Origin: Bacteroidota bacterium
GTDB taxonomy: Bacteria > Bacteroidota > Bacteroidia > UBA4408
DNA: 64,000 bases
Assembly (NCBI GenBank): GCA_016718805.1
Contig: JADKCP010000003.1
Location: 558,001 to 622,000 of the forward strand
Reading direction: 5' to 3'
The number at the start of each line of letters is the position of its first letter. Within the stretch, counting starts at the first letter, position 1. Below the pieces are notes generated by a model. That model was not told the DNA's origin. It searched no databases and saw nothing but the letters and a program-made list of their open reading frames with translations. Shown piece by piece: positions 34,373-43,996 of this stretch. Position numbers and translations under genes: made by a program.

Positions 34373-36145
34373 ATGAAATTCTTTATAACCGATAGTGAAA
34401 AAAGTTTTTCGGAAAACAAAAGCCGTTTTAAGTTTTTGTTTAAAGGATACATCATTGAAAAATGGAATTTTTCTTACTCCCCTGATGATTTTAATTTAGC
34501 ACTAAATGGCATAGAATACAAAGCTGCAGATGCCATGCATGTGGAGCTAAATGCTGCTTTGGAGCGCTTAGAAAATGTTTCTCTATCACACAATAAATTT
34601 GTAGCGACACGCAATACCAAACGCGATATTCACTTTAGTTTATTGTACAACAGCTATTGGCAATTAGTGGTTAAAAAGCAAGTATTACGCTTGGTAATTG
34701 AAAAATTACTGCAACTAATTTCCGAAAAAATAAGCGAAATTGAATTGGATTTGAATGAAGAATTCAGACTTGCAGAAGTTGATTTTCAGGATAGCTTTAA
34801 AGAAAAAAAGCTGGCATTCAATTTCAGGGAAACTAAAATTTCTGCATTTACTAAATTAAAACCACTATTAAAAAATTGGGGCTATTATACTTTTCATCTC
34901 TACAAAAAGCTTGTTGGTTATAGTATTCCAAAACATCCCAATAAAAAAAATATACTGCTCTTAATTTACGATGTGCCTAGCTTGCATATTGTTCTGGAGC
35001 GATTTTATGAATTGGTAAAGAAAAGCAAAGAAGTTCACCTCACCTTGGTTGTGCTTTCATCAGGAATTGCAAAGAACAAGGCAATTGATGCGCAAAATTT
35101 TTCAAGTCAAAATATTACAGTGCTTGATTACACCTTGTTCCGAAATGGGAATAATCAAAACCATAGTGACCTTTATAAGCAGCTTGAATCTTGGCATCCG
35201 GCTTATGCTATTATTCGCAAACAAAAACTTATTGAAAACCTCGAAGATCATTATGCCTGGATTGGAACTGCAATTGAAGCAGTGAAACCGGATGTTTGTT
35301 TTACAGTGAGTTTATCCGAAACAGGAAGAGCAATTAGTGATGCTGCTCGTTATTTTTCAGTGCCATGTGTAAATGTTGAATATGGAATAAATACGGATGA
35401 TCCGCTTTATTTTAACAGCAATACAAATTTTACAATTCGTGCTTGTATCGGAGAAGCCAACCAACTGATTTGGAAAAAAAGGAATGATCCGTCTGAACAG
35501 CATTATAACATTGGTTTCTGCAAGCTCGATAAATTGATTGACTTTAAACCTAATCCTGCAGATTTTTTTCAACGTAATAAACTAGATGCAACAAGACCAA
35601 GTCTATTTTTTGCAAGCTCATGGACATCTAGCAACAAAAGTTACGACCTTGAAAAGCAAACCTTGGTTGATGAATTATCTAAACTCTGTCACAAAAGAAA
35701 TTGGAATTTGCTCATAAAAAAACATCCGGCTGAAACGGATTCCCTTGTGAAGGATATTATCGATAGAAGTAATTTCGCCAATCAGCTTGTTTTTAATCAT
35801 GCCGATATTACCTTGCACGAATTAGTTTGTTATTGTACAGTTGCTACAACACAATCATCGAGCATGTTTGCTGAAACTTTATATTTCGAAAAGCCTTTTT
35901 GTTTTTTGAATAAATCAAAGGAAGGTGGAATTACTGAATTATATACTTCCATTAATGAGGATGGCTTGTTTGAAACCTATAGAAATATGGAAGATTTTGA
36001 ACGCTTTGTTGAACAGCTCATGCAACCAGAAGAGCTAATTAAATTCAAAACAAAAGCCCAAAAACTCAAGGAAAAATACCTTTATAAAGTTGATGGGCTT
36101 TCGTCGGAAAGACTTTTGAAATTGCTTATAGAAGCAAAAAATTAA
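34373..36145 (+). CDS. Predicted GT-B-like surface polysaccharide transferase
   Basis: 590 residues, cytosolic. The first 200 residues are helical and unassigned. From about 205 (NILLLIYDVPSLHIVLERFYEL) two Rossmann-like halves follow; the second has FFASSWTS, LLIKKHPAETD and TTQSSSMFAETLYF, the pattern of CDP-glycerol-phosphotransferase-like and capsule GT-B enzymes. I infer transfer of a sugar or polyol phosphate to the surface glycan. It overlaps the stop of the convergent methyltransferase gene by 4 bases. Confidence 0.65.
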   Translation: MKFFITDSEKSFSENKSRFKFLFKGYIIEKWNFSYSPDDFNLALNGIEYKAADAMHVELNAALERLENVSLSHNKFVATRNTKRDIHFSLLYNSYWQLVVKKQVLRLVIEKLLQLISEKISEIELDLNEEFRLAEVDFQDSFKEKKLAFNFRETKISAFTKLKPLLKNWGYYTFHLYKKLVGYSIPKHPNKKNILLLIYDVPSLHIVLERFYELVKKSKEVHLTLVVLSSGIAKNKAIDAQNFSSQNITVLDYTLFRNGNNQNHSDLYKQLESWHPAYAIIRKQKLIENLEDHYAWIGTAIEAVKPDVCFTVSLSETGRAISDAARYFSVPCVNVEYGINTDDPLYFNSNTNFTIRACIGEANQLIWKKRNDPSEQHYNIGFCKLDKLIDFKPNPADFFQRNKLDATRPSLFFASSWTSSNKSYDLEKQTLVDELSKLCHKRNWNLLIKKHPAETDSLVKDIIDRSNFANQLVFNHADITLHELVCYCTVATTQSSSMFAETLYFEKPFCFLNKSKEGGITELYTSINEDGLFETYRNMEDFERFVEQLMQPEELIKFKTKAQKLKEKYLYKVDGLSSERLLKLLIEAKN

Positions 36146-36957
36146 ACTTTCACAGACCTTGAGAAATAAGTGGAACACTGAAACATAAGTTTCCATTTAT
36201 CGCTTTCTTTCACTTTCAGTGTGTCTTTATAAACTTTCTTTTTCAATAAAACAGGAGGCGCATCGTGATAATGGCTAAATTCCTGACTGTCTTCTTTCAA
36301 TTTAAAAGCAGCAAGTTTGAATTTATAACAAAGCGGATTCTCTCGAACATTGTAGGTTACAAGATTCTCAGGAACATTGCTATTTTTCATTAACTCTTTA
36401 ATTTTATTCTTGTAAGAACTTTCTTGAATGAAATGAGTATTAAAAAACTCAACTGTATATTTATTGAAAGTGTACATATCGAAAAGTTCATTCGAATGGG
36501 AAACAATTAAATAACCTCCTTTTTTTAGAATACGACTCACTTGTTTGTAAAATTCCAAATCTTCTTCGGTGCTAAGGTAGGCTAGCACATTATAACTCAT
36601 AACAGCATCAAGCGATGCACTTGGAATTTTCTTTAAATAGCTTACATCATTGCAGCTGATAATTGAAGGATCGTAACCTGCCTTTTTAAGGCTTTGCTTT
36701 CCAATTTCAATTATTTCACTCGAAATATCAATGCCTTTAATGTTAGCACCTTTTTTCAGGAAATCAGGAAAAATAACGGCATCTCCACAACCAAAATCAA
36801 GAATATTTTTTCCTTTTTTGTAGAGATCAGCAGGAATTATTTTTTTTAAAATGCTTAATCTGTGTGTGTGGTAATCGTTTTTTAAAACCGAAGTATATTC
36901 ATCCGCTTCCTTGTTCCAAAAGTTTTTCGAGTTAATGCCTTTGCCGTATTTTTTCAT
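36142..36957 (-). CDS. Class I SAM-dependent methyltransferase
   Basis: 271 residues. SAM motif ILDFGCGDAVIFPDFLKKG near 50-68, then IKGIDISSEII, and AVMSYNVLAYL (motif IV region). The C-terminal third is variable. Target could be a glycan or a small molecule. A TAAATTTG promoter element at 36981-36988 lies 24 bases upstream. Transcribed against the flippase/transferase pair. Confidence 0.8.
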   Translation of the reverse strand: MKKYGKGINSKNFWNKEADEYTSVLKNDYHTHRLSILKKIIPADLYKKGKNILDFGCGDAVIFPDFLKKGANIKGIDISSEIIEIGKQSLKKAGYDPSIISCNDVSYLKKIPSASLDAVMSYNVLAYLSTEEDLEFYKQVSRILKKGGYLIVSHSNELFDMYTFNKYTVEFFNTHFIQESSYKNKIKELMKNSNVPENLVTYNVRENPLCYKFKLAAFKLKEDSQEFSHYHDAPPVLLKKKVYKDTLKVKESDKWKLMFQCSTYFSRSVKV

Positions 36958-36980
36958 GAATTTAGTAAATTGTTGAGCTG

Positions 36981-36988
36981 CAAATTTA
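36981..36988 (-). promoter_or_regulatory. Candidate -7 element for the methyltransferase gene at 36142
   Basis: Minus strand reads TAAATTTG (TAnnTTTG). Confidence 0.45.
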
Positions 36989-37024
36989 TTTTAATTTTCG
37001 TTATGCTTCTCTTCATTCATCGAA

Positions 37025-37064
37025 AATAAAGGGCAAAACCTCGCTTGAGATTTTGCCCTTTATT
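37025..37064 (-). terminator. Terminator after the S74 cargo gene
   Basis: Perfect 14-base stem AATAAAGGGCAAAA / TTTTGCCCTTTATT with a 12-base loop; on the minus strand it follows the stop at 37078 and runs into a TTTTCG stretch. Confidence 0.8.
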
Positions 37065-37077
37065 ATTAAAAAGAAAA

Positions 37078-39350
37078 TTATTTTGTTATGGTCATTTTTT
37101 TGGAATCAATAATTTTATCGCCACACACCAACTGATAAGAATAGTTACCTGGTTTTAAACTATTTGCAGAAATTCTTTGTTCGCCGTTTCCAGTATGCAA
37201 AGCAAAAGTATTTATTTCAGTACCTTCCATATCCACAATTTTGAGTATTGAATTTGCGCAATTTTGCGGTAAGAAATAATGTATTACAGTTTCCTGATTG
37301 AAAGGATTGGGGCTGTTTTGTTTTAAGCTTGGTTCACCTGCTGAAATTCCATTATCAGTTGAAGAGCTTTTTTCTAATTGATTTGTTTTAGCAAGCATTT
37401 CCTCAATACGGTTTAATTTGGATTCGAGTTCGCTCACATGTTGTTCCAGTTTTCAACTTTAGAATCCTTTGCTTCAATTTGTGCTTGTTGTTCTTTTATT
37501 GCTTCTGTAAGAACTGGGATAAGTCCTTCATAGTTAACAGCTAAAAAATCTTCATTTGTCTTAAATACAAGTTCTGGAAAAATATCCTGTAATTCTTGTG
37601 CAATAAACCCGAAAGTTTTCGCATTAGAAAATTTCATTTCTGGGTATTTCTCATTATTATAATTGTATGATACTCCTCTTAATTTAAGAATATTAACTAA
37701 TGGGTTTTCTAGAGTTTTTATATTATTTTTAAATTTTCTATCAGATGCAATCCATAAACTACCTGTCGAAGTTATTCCACTCCCAAAAACTGTAAGAGCA
37801 ATATCATAACATCCACCACCACTCATTCCTGTAGCTACAGGTGGTCCACCAATACCTATTCCTGAATGAAATCCACCTCCTGTGCAATTAGTTAAAGTGC
37901 CTGAAGCTTGCTGAATCATGCTACATCCAAGCACACCAGTTCCTGTCCATAATGGAATAGTGCCAACAGTAGAACAACTTGAGGTTAAACCGCCAGTTTG
38001 TGGTAGGCCATTAATCCATGTTAAGTTACCATTTGCATCTGAAACGATTGTTCTGGTTGGAACTAATGTTGGTAAGTTCTCCAATCTGACAGTTCCATTA
38101 CTATGAAAATTAGCAGTAGGATTCGCTGTATTTACGCCTACATTTCCGTCATTTCTAACTTTTAATATTTGACTATTTGTTGATGAAGTTACAATTAAAC
38201 CAGAATTAGCGCTTGAAGCATCTACACCTGTAATTTGCATTTTTGCAGTGGGTTGATATGTTCCAATCCCAACTAAAGTTGCATTTGCTCCAAGAATGTT
38301 ATTTCCTAAAATTATTCTATTACTTCCAATTGCTACAGCTGAACTATTTGCAGAAGTAATATCATTTGCAAGAACGTAGGAATTATCTCCAATTGTTAAC
38401 GAAAAATTAGCATCATTACCAAATAGATAAGTTTTTGAACCAATCGTAGTTTGATTGGGAGAATGATAAAGGTTTCCAAATAAGTAAGAGTTGGTTGCTG
38501 GAGTACCCGCTGTACCAAAGGAAAGATTAGATAAAGAATTACCCATTACAAAATTATTAGTTCCATTTGATGTCAATAAATTATTATTACCAATAGCGGT
38601 ATTATTTGTTGAGCCAGTTCCGTTTATGGTTGTATTGTTGCCAATGATATTTAGGCCTTGACCAAAAGTTTGAGCAAAACTATTATAACCAATTACGACT
38701 CCTAGGTTACTATTATTCTTGGCTAAACCACCAATAGTAACTGAAAAGGAAGATCGAACATCAGCATCTGAACCTAGAATACTTGTATAGTCTAACCCAG
38801 GATTTAAATTAGAAGAATTATCTCCAATTCTTACCCCAGAACCAACACTTGAATTATTATTTCCAGTAGTCCATAAATAACCTTGATTATTACCATATAT
38901 GCTTCCTATATAAGTATTTCTGTTTCCGCTTGTAATTCCCGAACCAGATTCCGCTCCATAAAAAGAATTATCTCTTCCACTTTTGACTGCCTGCCCACTT
39001 GAACCGGCGCCAGTAAAGGTATTTCTTATTATAGTTGCACTTTGAGAAAGATTATGTCCAGAATAGGTTCCAATAAAAGTATTACTTGAGCTATTTCCAA
39101 AAATCGAAGTTCCCGCCATTATTCCCAAGTGAAGATTATTCAATCCGGTCGCAGTACTAGTCGGAAAAACTCCAACGTAACCACCAATATTTATACTTTG
39201 AACACTTAAATAAGAATTAGAAGGGCTAGTTCCATAAAAAAAAGGAGCAACAGCAGAGTTTGTAAAATTTGAATGGACTAAAGTCATTTGACCAAATGAA
39301 ACTCCAATTGAAAAAACTAAACAATTCAAAAATATTATTACTTTTTTCAT
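37078..39350 (-). CDS. YadA-head-like surface protein with S74 chaperone domain and T9SS tail, frameshifted
   Basis: Two frames make one protein. The first runs from ATG 39350 (signal peptide MKKVIIFLNCLVF...) to 37434; the second holds 37437-37078. Adding one A to the four-base A run (plus-strand T run at 37450-37453) turns VENWNNM-stop into VEKLEQHVSELESKLNRIEEML, a continuous coiled coil. Order: Ser/Asn/Gly repeats with SNTFIG..SG, GNNNSSVGSG and similar head-type motifs (about 60-370); linker; S74 intramolecular chaperone (DRKFKNNIKTL ... FGFIAQELQDIFPELV, about 540-620); coiled coil; T9SS domain (NSPNPFNQETVIHYFLP). Trimeric, phage-tail-like or adhesin-like architecture. TTG at 39359 is less likely as start. 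Confidence 0.8.
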
Positions 39351-39359
39351 AAAATACAA

Positions 39360-39777
39360 ATTAAATATAGAATAACAGGTTCACCAAGCCAACCCAATAT
39401 AGGCTTTAAGCATGTGCTTCACTTTTGTTTATCTCCTTTCTTTTGAACTATTTACAAAACAAAATTGCATACGAAATGTCATATAGCATTTTAAATAAAA
39501 TTTATTAATTCAAGCAATTTAAAATAGGCAGCTTGCCGAGAAAACAATGCAAGACATTCAACAAAATAATACTACAATTTCGTATGTCTACTACTTTTCT
39601 CATTTAGAGAATGTTATAAACAAATGTAATAAATTAATTAAATTTTAACAATTTATTTTCATTTCTTGTCACTCGCGCCAGTCTTCCGAACACCCCTGGT
39701 CTGAAGACTGGCGCGAGTGAAGTATCTTTTTAAAACAGATGGTAAAGCTTCAGAACGATTGCTTCATTTACTAGCCA
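39360..39777. other. Intergenic stretch between epimerase and S74 genes
   Basis: 418 AT-rich bases. The only structure is the long inverted repeat at 39669-39720; no coding remains and no clean promoter for the S74 gene. Confidence 0.5.
39669..39720. repeat. Best copy of the GCGCGAG hairpin repeat
   Basis: Perfect 18-base arms TCACTCGCGCCAGTCTTC / GAAGACTGGCGCGAGTGA around a 16-base loop. GC-rich against an AT-rich background and not followed by a T run on either strand, so REP-like rather than a terminator. Confidence 0.8.
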
Positions 39778-40842
39778 CTACAAACGCTTCGAAAGGGTAG
39801 TGTAAATTTGTGTAAGTATATCGTTAATGTTGTATTTCCAAGTCCAAGCAGGATAGTGATTTTTAAATTTAGATACGTCACTAATCCACCAAATATGATC
39901 CCCAATGCGGTTGGTTTCGGAATATTCGTAGTTCATTTTTTTGCCGGTAATTTGTTCGCATAATTCAATTGCTTCAGCCATCGAACAATTTGAATGCCTT
40001 CCTCCGCCTGCATTATACACTTCACCCTGTTTGGGATTCTGATAAAAATGCCAAAACATATTGACTAAATCCCAGCTGTGAATGTTGTCTCGCACTTGCT
40101 TTCCGGCATAACCAAAAACCGTGTACTTGTCGCCCGTAACCGCACATTTCATGAGGTACGATAAGAAACCATGCAACTGAGTTCCTGAATGATTGGGGCC
40201 TGTTAAACAACCACCCCGAAACACGCCGGTATTCATGCCAAAGTATTTGCCATATTCTTGTACCAACACATCGGCCGCCACTTTCGAAGCGCCAAACAAG
40301 GAATGCTTGGTATGGTCGATGCTCATATTTTCGTCAATACCTTCTTTAAAATAAGGATGCGATTCGTCGATTTCCCAACGTTTTTCTTTTTCGATTAAGG
40401 GTAAAAAATTTGGTGTATCTCCATACACCTTGTTGGTTGAGGTAAAAATGAAAGTTGCTTTAGAACAATGCAAACGAGTCATTTCCAACAGATTTAAAGT
40501 ACCATTGGCATTCACCGTAAAATCTGTAATGGGCTCTCTAGCAGCCCAATCGTGACTTGGCTGTGCTGCTGCATGAACAATGAGTTTAATGTCGTTTCCG
40601 TATTTTTTAAAAAGCACCTCTAAGTCGCCAAGGTTTCGAATATCAATAGCATGATGCTCAAAATTAGCTACTTCATTAACCAAGCGTTGCGTATTCCACT
40701 CAGTTGATGCATCAGCTCCAAAAAATTGCATGCGCAGATTATTGTCGATTCCGATTATTTTGTCGAATTTATCAGAAAAAAAAGCTACCGATTCACTTCC
40801 AATTAATCCCGATGATCCGGTAATCACACATACGTTTGCCAT
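39778..40842 (-). CDS. NAD-dependent sugar-nucleotide epimerase, CDP-paratose 2-epimerase-like
   Basis: Extended SDR enzyme, about 354 residues from the ATG at 40842, where MANVCVITGSSGLIGSE gives the Rossmann GxxGxxG at the very N-terminus. The block IDNNLRMQFFGADASTEWN is characteristic of the CDP-paratose/tyvelose epimerase branch; the catalytic YxxxK lies near the ...SLFGASKVAADVLV region, where the usual Tyr position appears to be replaced (HSLFGASK). Makes a nucleotide sugar for the surface polysaccharide. No other CDP-dideoxyhexose gene is in the window, so the exact sugar is open. Transcribed away from the glycosyltransferase operon. Confidence 0.8.
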   Translation of the reverse strand: MANVCVITGSSGLIGSESVAFFSDKFDKIIGIDNNLRMQFFGADASTEWNTQRLVNEVANFEHHAIDIRNLGDLEVLFKKYGNDIKLIVHAAAQPSHDWAAREPITDFTVNANGTLNLLEMTRLHCSKATFIFTSTNKVYGDTPNFLPLIEKEKRWEIDESHPYFKEGIDENMSIDHTKHSLFGASKVAADVLVQEYGKYFGMNTGVFRGGCLTGPNHSGTQLHGFLSYLMKCAVTGDKYTVFGYAGKQVRDNIHSWDLVNMFWHFYQNPKQGEVYNAGGGRHSNCSMAEAIELCEQITGKKMNYEYSETNRIGDHIWWISDVSKFKNHYPAWTWKYNINDILTQIYTTLSKRL

Positions 40843-40980
40843 AGTAATTGTTTTGTTTTGAGGAATGTATAAAAATTGAAGCCGCAAATATGGCTACAAT
40901 TATTTAAAACAAAAATATTCGTGCACATCCGTTTGTCGAAAACGAGCAAGTACACGTTATTTTTCAGTAGTTGATTACAC

Positions 40981-40988
40981 TATATTTG
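40981..40988 (+). promoter_or_regulatory. Promoter of the glycosyltransferase operon
   Basis: TATATTTG, a perfect TAnnTTTG, 15 bases before the ATG at 41003, with a T-rich -33 region. Leader of fewer than 10 bases expected. Confidence 0.55.
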
Positions 40989-41002
40989 CCTCATAAAGCG
41001 CT

Positions 41003-41941
41003 ATGACAGCTATTCAATTATCTATATTAATTCCAACTAAAGATCGACCGCAAATAGTTGAAAACTGTTTACAGCATTGTCTTTCCGCTATAAATGGGAT
41101 TGCTGCTGAGATAATTGTAGTAAACGATTCTAAAACGCAGGACTTGAAATTATCGTTTGAATCAACTTTGATAAAAGTTTATGCGAATCCAAAATCGGGA
41201 GTAGCTTCTGCTCGAAACTTTGCAGCCAGCAAGGCAAGTGGCGAAGTATTGCTTTTTTTAGACGATGATATGTTGGTGTTTCCTGATAATATTCTAAAAA
41301 CACTCGAGTTGCATCAACACTATCCCAAATGCTTTATAAATCTGAATTGGACCTATCCCCCTGAATTATATGAAAAAATTAGCAAAACTAATTTTGGTCG
41401 ATATTTGATAAAACATGGTTTTGATTCGTTAAAGGGTTGGAACAAAAATTCAACCTGGAAAGACGATAGCATCTTTGAATCAAAGGGTTTAACCAGTCAG
41501 TATTTATCGTGTAAACGCATCGATTTTATTGATTCAGGAGGGTATAACGAAAATTTTCCTTTTGCAGGATATGAAGATTTAGCTTTTGCTGAAAAGCTCA
41601 TTCAATCAGGAGTTAAAATATATATTTATCCCTTAAGTGTGGTGTATCACAATGAAACCGACCGCTGCGAATTACGTCCTTGGCTCAATCGTAAAACCCG
41701 CGGTGGTGTTACCATTCGCACAGCCAACGAATTGGGATACAAGCAAACATTAATTTATTATTCACGCTTTAAGCGATTTTTTTACGGATTACTCTTACAA
41801 TTCAAAGCACTGTGGTTTGCTTGCTACTCGGTTATTCCTAATACCAAGCGCATGGATGCTGTAGCATTTTTTTTTATTAATCTGTTGCTTGCAGTGCATT
41901 TGTTTGATGGCTATATGAATTATAAGAAACACCTTCACTAA
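41003..41941 (+). CDS. Family 2 glycosyltransferase
   Basis: 312 residues, GT-A fold: LSILIPTKDRPQIVENCL at the N-terminus, the metal-binding DDD at LLFLDDDML (near 92), and the acceptor-side block NFPFAGYEDLAFAEKL (near 190), where the Glu-Asp pair serves as base. A hydrophobic C-terminus suggests membrane association. Transfers a sugar in polysaccharide assembly. First gene of a co-directional set (41003-46770). Confidence 0.87.
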   Translation: MTAIQLSILIPTKDRPQIVENCLQHCLSAINGIAAEIIVVNDSKTQDLKLSFESTLIKVYANPKSGVASARNFAASKASGEVLLFLDDDMLVFPDNILKTLELHQHYPKCFINLNWTYPPELYEKISKTNFGRYLIKHGFDSLKGWNKNSTWKDDSIFESKGLTSQYLSCKRIDFIDSGGYNENFPFAGYEDLAFAEKLIQSGVKIYIYPLSVVYHNETDRCELRPWLNRKTRGGVTIRTANELGYKQTLIYYSRFKRFFYGLLLQFKALWFACYSVIPNTKRMDAVAFFFINLLLAVHLFDGYMNYKKHLH

Positions 41942-41960
41942 TTTTATTTATTTTTAATCA

Positions 41961-42833
41961 ATGAATCCACGGCTAAAAAATATATACAATGCACTGCCTT
42001 TTAAACAGCCACTTTTTAATTTAATTAAGAAGGTAGGAGTGCCGCATCCCGACATCTACAAACATTTATACTTTAAAGGAATTATTCCCATTAAAGTAAA
42101 TGAGGATGTAAAATTTTTGATGCACCATCACGGATTTCAATTAGAGAATGAATTATATTGGAATGGACTTACAGGCGGGTGGGAGAAAATTTCGTTGGGC
42201 TTGTGGATAAAGCTTTGTACAAGCTCTAATGTAATTTTTGATGTTGGTGCCAATACAGGAATTTATTCTTTAATAGCATCGGCCTTGCAACCAAAAGCAA
42301 CTGTTGTAGCCTTTGAACCGGTTAATCGTGTATACAAAAAGTTGGTAGGCAACAATGAGTTAAATAAATTTTCGATACACTGTGTTGAAAAAGCAGCTTC
42401 AGATTTTAATGGAACTGCCACTATCTATGATACTGATGCCGACCATACTTATTCGGTAGCAGTAAACAAGGATTTAACTGTAGAAGGGACTAAAACCATA
42501 CAAACTCAAATAGCAACAGTAACACTTGATACCTTTATTAAGGAACAAAAAATTGCCAAAGTTGATTTATTGAAAATAGATGTTGAAACGCACGAACCTG
42601 CCGTAATTGCAGGGTTTATTGAACATATCAAATTGCACAAACCTACCTTGTTAATTGAGATTTTGAACGATGAAGTAGGAGAGAAGGTGAATACGCTAAT
42701 TGATGGATTAGGTTATTGTTTTTACAACATTGATGAAAACAAAGGAATTCGAAAAGTAGATAGAATTCGAAAAAGCGATTTTCATAATTTCTTAGTTTGT
42801 AGTGCGGAAACTGCCACCCGGCTGGGATTATAG
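41961..42833 (+). CDS. FkbM-family SAM methyltransferase
   Basis: 290 residues. VIFDVGANTGIYSLIASAL is the SAM-binding loop (near 93), VAFEPVNRVY carries the acidic residue, and DLLKIDVETHEPAVIAGF (near 207) is the FkbM hallmark. O-methylation of a glycan residue is the likely role in this context. 19 bases after the previous stop. Confidence 0.87.
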   Translation: MNPRLKNIYNALPFKQPLFNLIKKVGVPHPDIYKHLYFKGIIPIKVNEDVKFLMHHHGFQLENELYWNGLTGGWEKISLGLWIKLCTSSNVIFDVGANTGIYSLIASALQPKATVVAFEPVNRVYKKLVGNNELNKFSIHCVEKAASDFNGTATIYDTDADHTYSVAVNKDLTVEGTKTIQTQIATVTLDTFIKEQKIAKVDLLKIDVETHEPAVIAGFIEHIKLHKPTLLIEILNDEVGEKVNTLIDGLGYCFYNIDENKGIRKVDRIRKSDFHNFLVCSAETATRLGL

Positions 42834-42856
42834 ATAATAGTTGAAATACAATTAAG

Positions 42857-43987
42857 TTGGCCTCAAAAAAAAATATCTGTTACATTATTTCCTTTATCAA
42901 TAAGTCGATCGCATTTGAGTGGATTGCTGAAAATTTGAGTAAGGAAAAATACAACCTAAGCTTTATCTTGTTAAATACTGTGGATACTGAATTGGAAAGG
43001 TATCTCCGTGCCAATGAAATTCCTGTTGAACGCGTTTATTTTACGGGTAAGAAATCAAATTACTTTTCGGCTTTTTATAAGGTTTACAAATTGTTAAAAC
43101 GCAATAAAATTGATTGCGTGCATGCACATTTGTTCGATGCCAATATTATTGGAATACCTGCTGCTTATTTTGCAGGTGTGCCGAAACGTGTTCATACCCG
43201 GCATCATGGAACCTGGCACCACATACATTATCCTCATGCTGTGTATTACGACAAATTGGTAAATCGTTTAAGTACTACCATTGTTGCCATCAGCAATAAT
43301 TTATTAAAGGTGCTGGTAGAAAGAGATAAAGCTAATCCTACCAAAATACGGCTCATACATCATGGTTTTAAGTTAAATTTATTTAATGAAATAAGCGAGA
43401 ATCGGTTACTAGAAATTCGCACTAAGTACAACCCGGACAAGCGCTATCCCGTGATTGGAGTTATAGGCAGGTATATTGATTTTAAGGGAATTCAATTTGT
43501 GGTTCCAGCCTTTAAACAGATTCTTAAAACCTATCCCGAAGCCTTGTTAATTTTAGCAAATGGAGTTGGTAAACATGAGCCGGTGATTAGAAAATTATTA
43601 GAAGAAATACCTGCCAAAAATTACAAGGAGGTTCCTTTTGAAAAAGATATTTTTGCCTTTTATAAGGTATTTGATGTTTTTGTTCATGCTCCTATTGATA
43701 TCGATAGTGAGGCATTTGGTCAAACCTTTGTAGAAGCGTTGGCTGCAGGAATTCCTTCTGTATTTACGCTTGCAGGAGTAGCGGATGAGTTTATTGTAGA
43801 CCATAAAAATGCGTTGGTGGTTCCATTCGAAAACAGTGAGCGTATTGCATCTGCTGTTATTGAATTACTTAGCAATAAAGAATTGTGCAAGCAATTAACT
43901 ACACAAGGAAGACAGGATGTACAAAATTTGTTTACTTTAGATAAAATGATTCACAAGTTGGAAGCCATTTACGATAGCCCTTTATAA
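42857..43987 (+). CDS. Family 4 glycosyltransferase
   Basis: 376 residues, GT-B fold. TTG start followed by KKNICYIISFINKSIAFEWIAE; DCVHAHLFDANIIGIPAAYF (near 90) and the C-terminal donor site VFVHAPIDIDSEAFGQTFVEALAAGIPSVFT with the E-x7-E pattern (SEAFGQTFVEA). Retaining transferase for the polysaccharide. Nine bases to the next gene. Confidence 0.87.
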   Translation: MASKKNICYIISFINKSIAFEWIAENLSKEKYNLSFILLNTVDTELERYLRANEIPVERVYFTGKKSNYFSAFYKVYKLLKRNKIDCVHAHLFDANIIGIPAAYFAGVPKRVHTRHHGTWHHIHYPHAVYYDKLVNRLSTTIVAISNNLLKVLVERDKANPTKIRLIHHGFKLNLFNEISENRLLEIRTKYNPDKRYPVIGVIGRYIDFKGIQFVVPAFKQILKTYPEALLILANGVGKHEPVIRKLLEEIPAKNYKEVPFEKDIFAFYKVFDVFVHAPIDIDSEAFGQTFVEALAAGIPSVFTLAGVADEFIVDHKNALVVPFENSERIASAVIELLSNKELCKQLTTQGRQDVQNLFTLDKMIHKLEAIYDSPL

Positions 43988-43996
43988 GCACCTTGG

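Noticed and set aside
39669..39720. Terminator of the epimerase gene
   Set aside because: It is 58 bases after the stop, GC-rich and not followed by a T run on the minus strand; related copies occur elsewhere, so a dispersed repeat explains it better.
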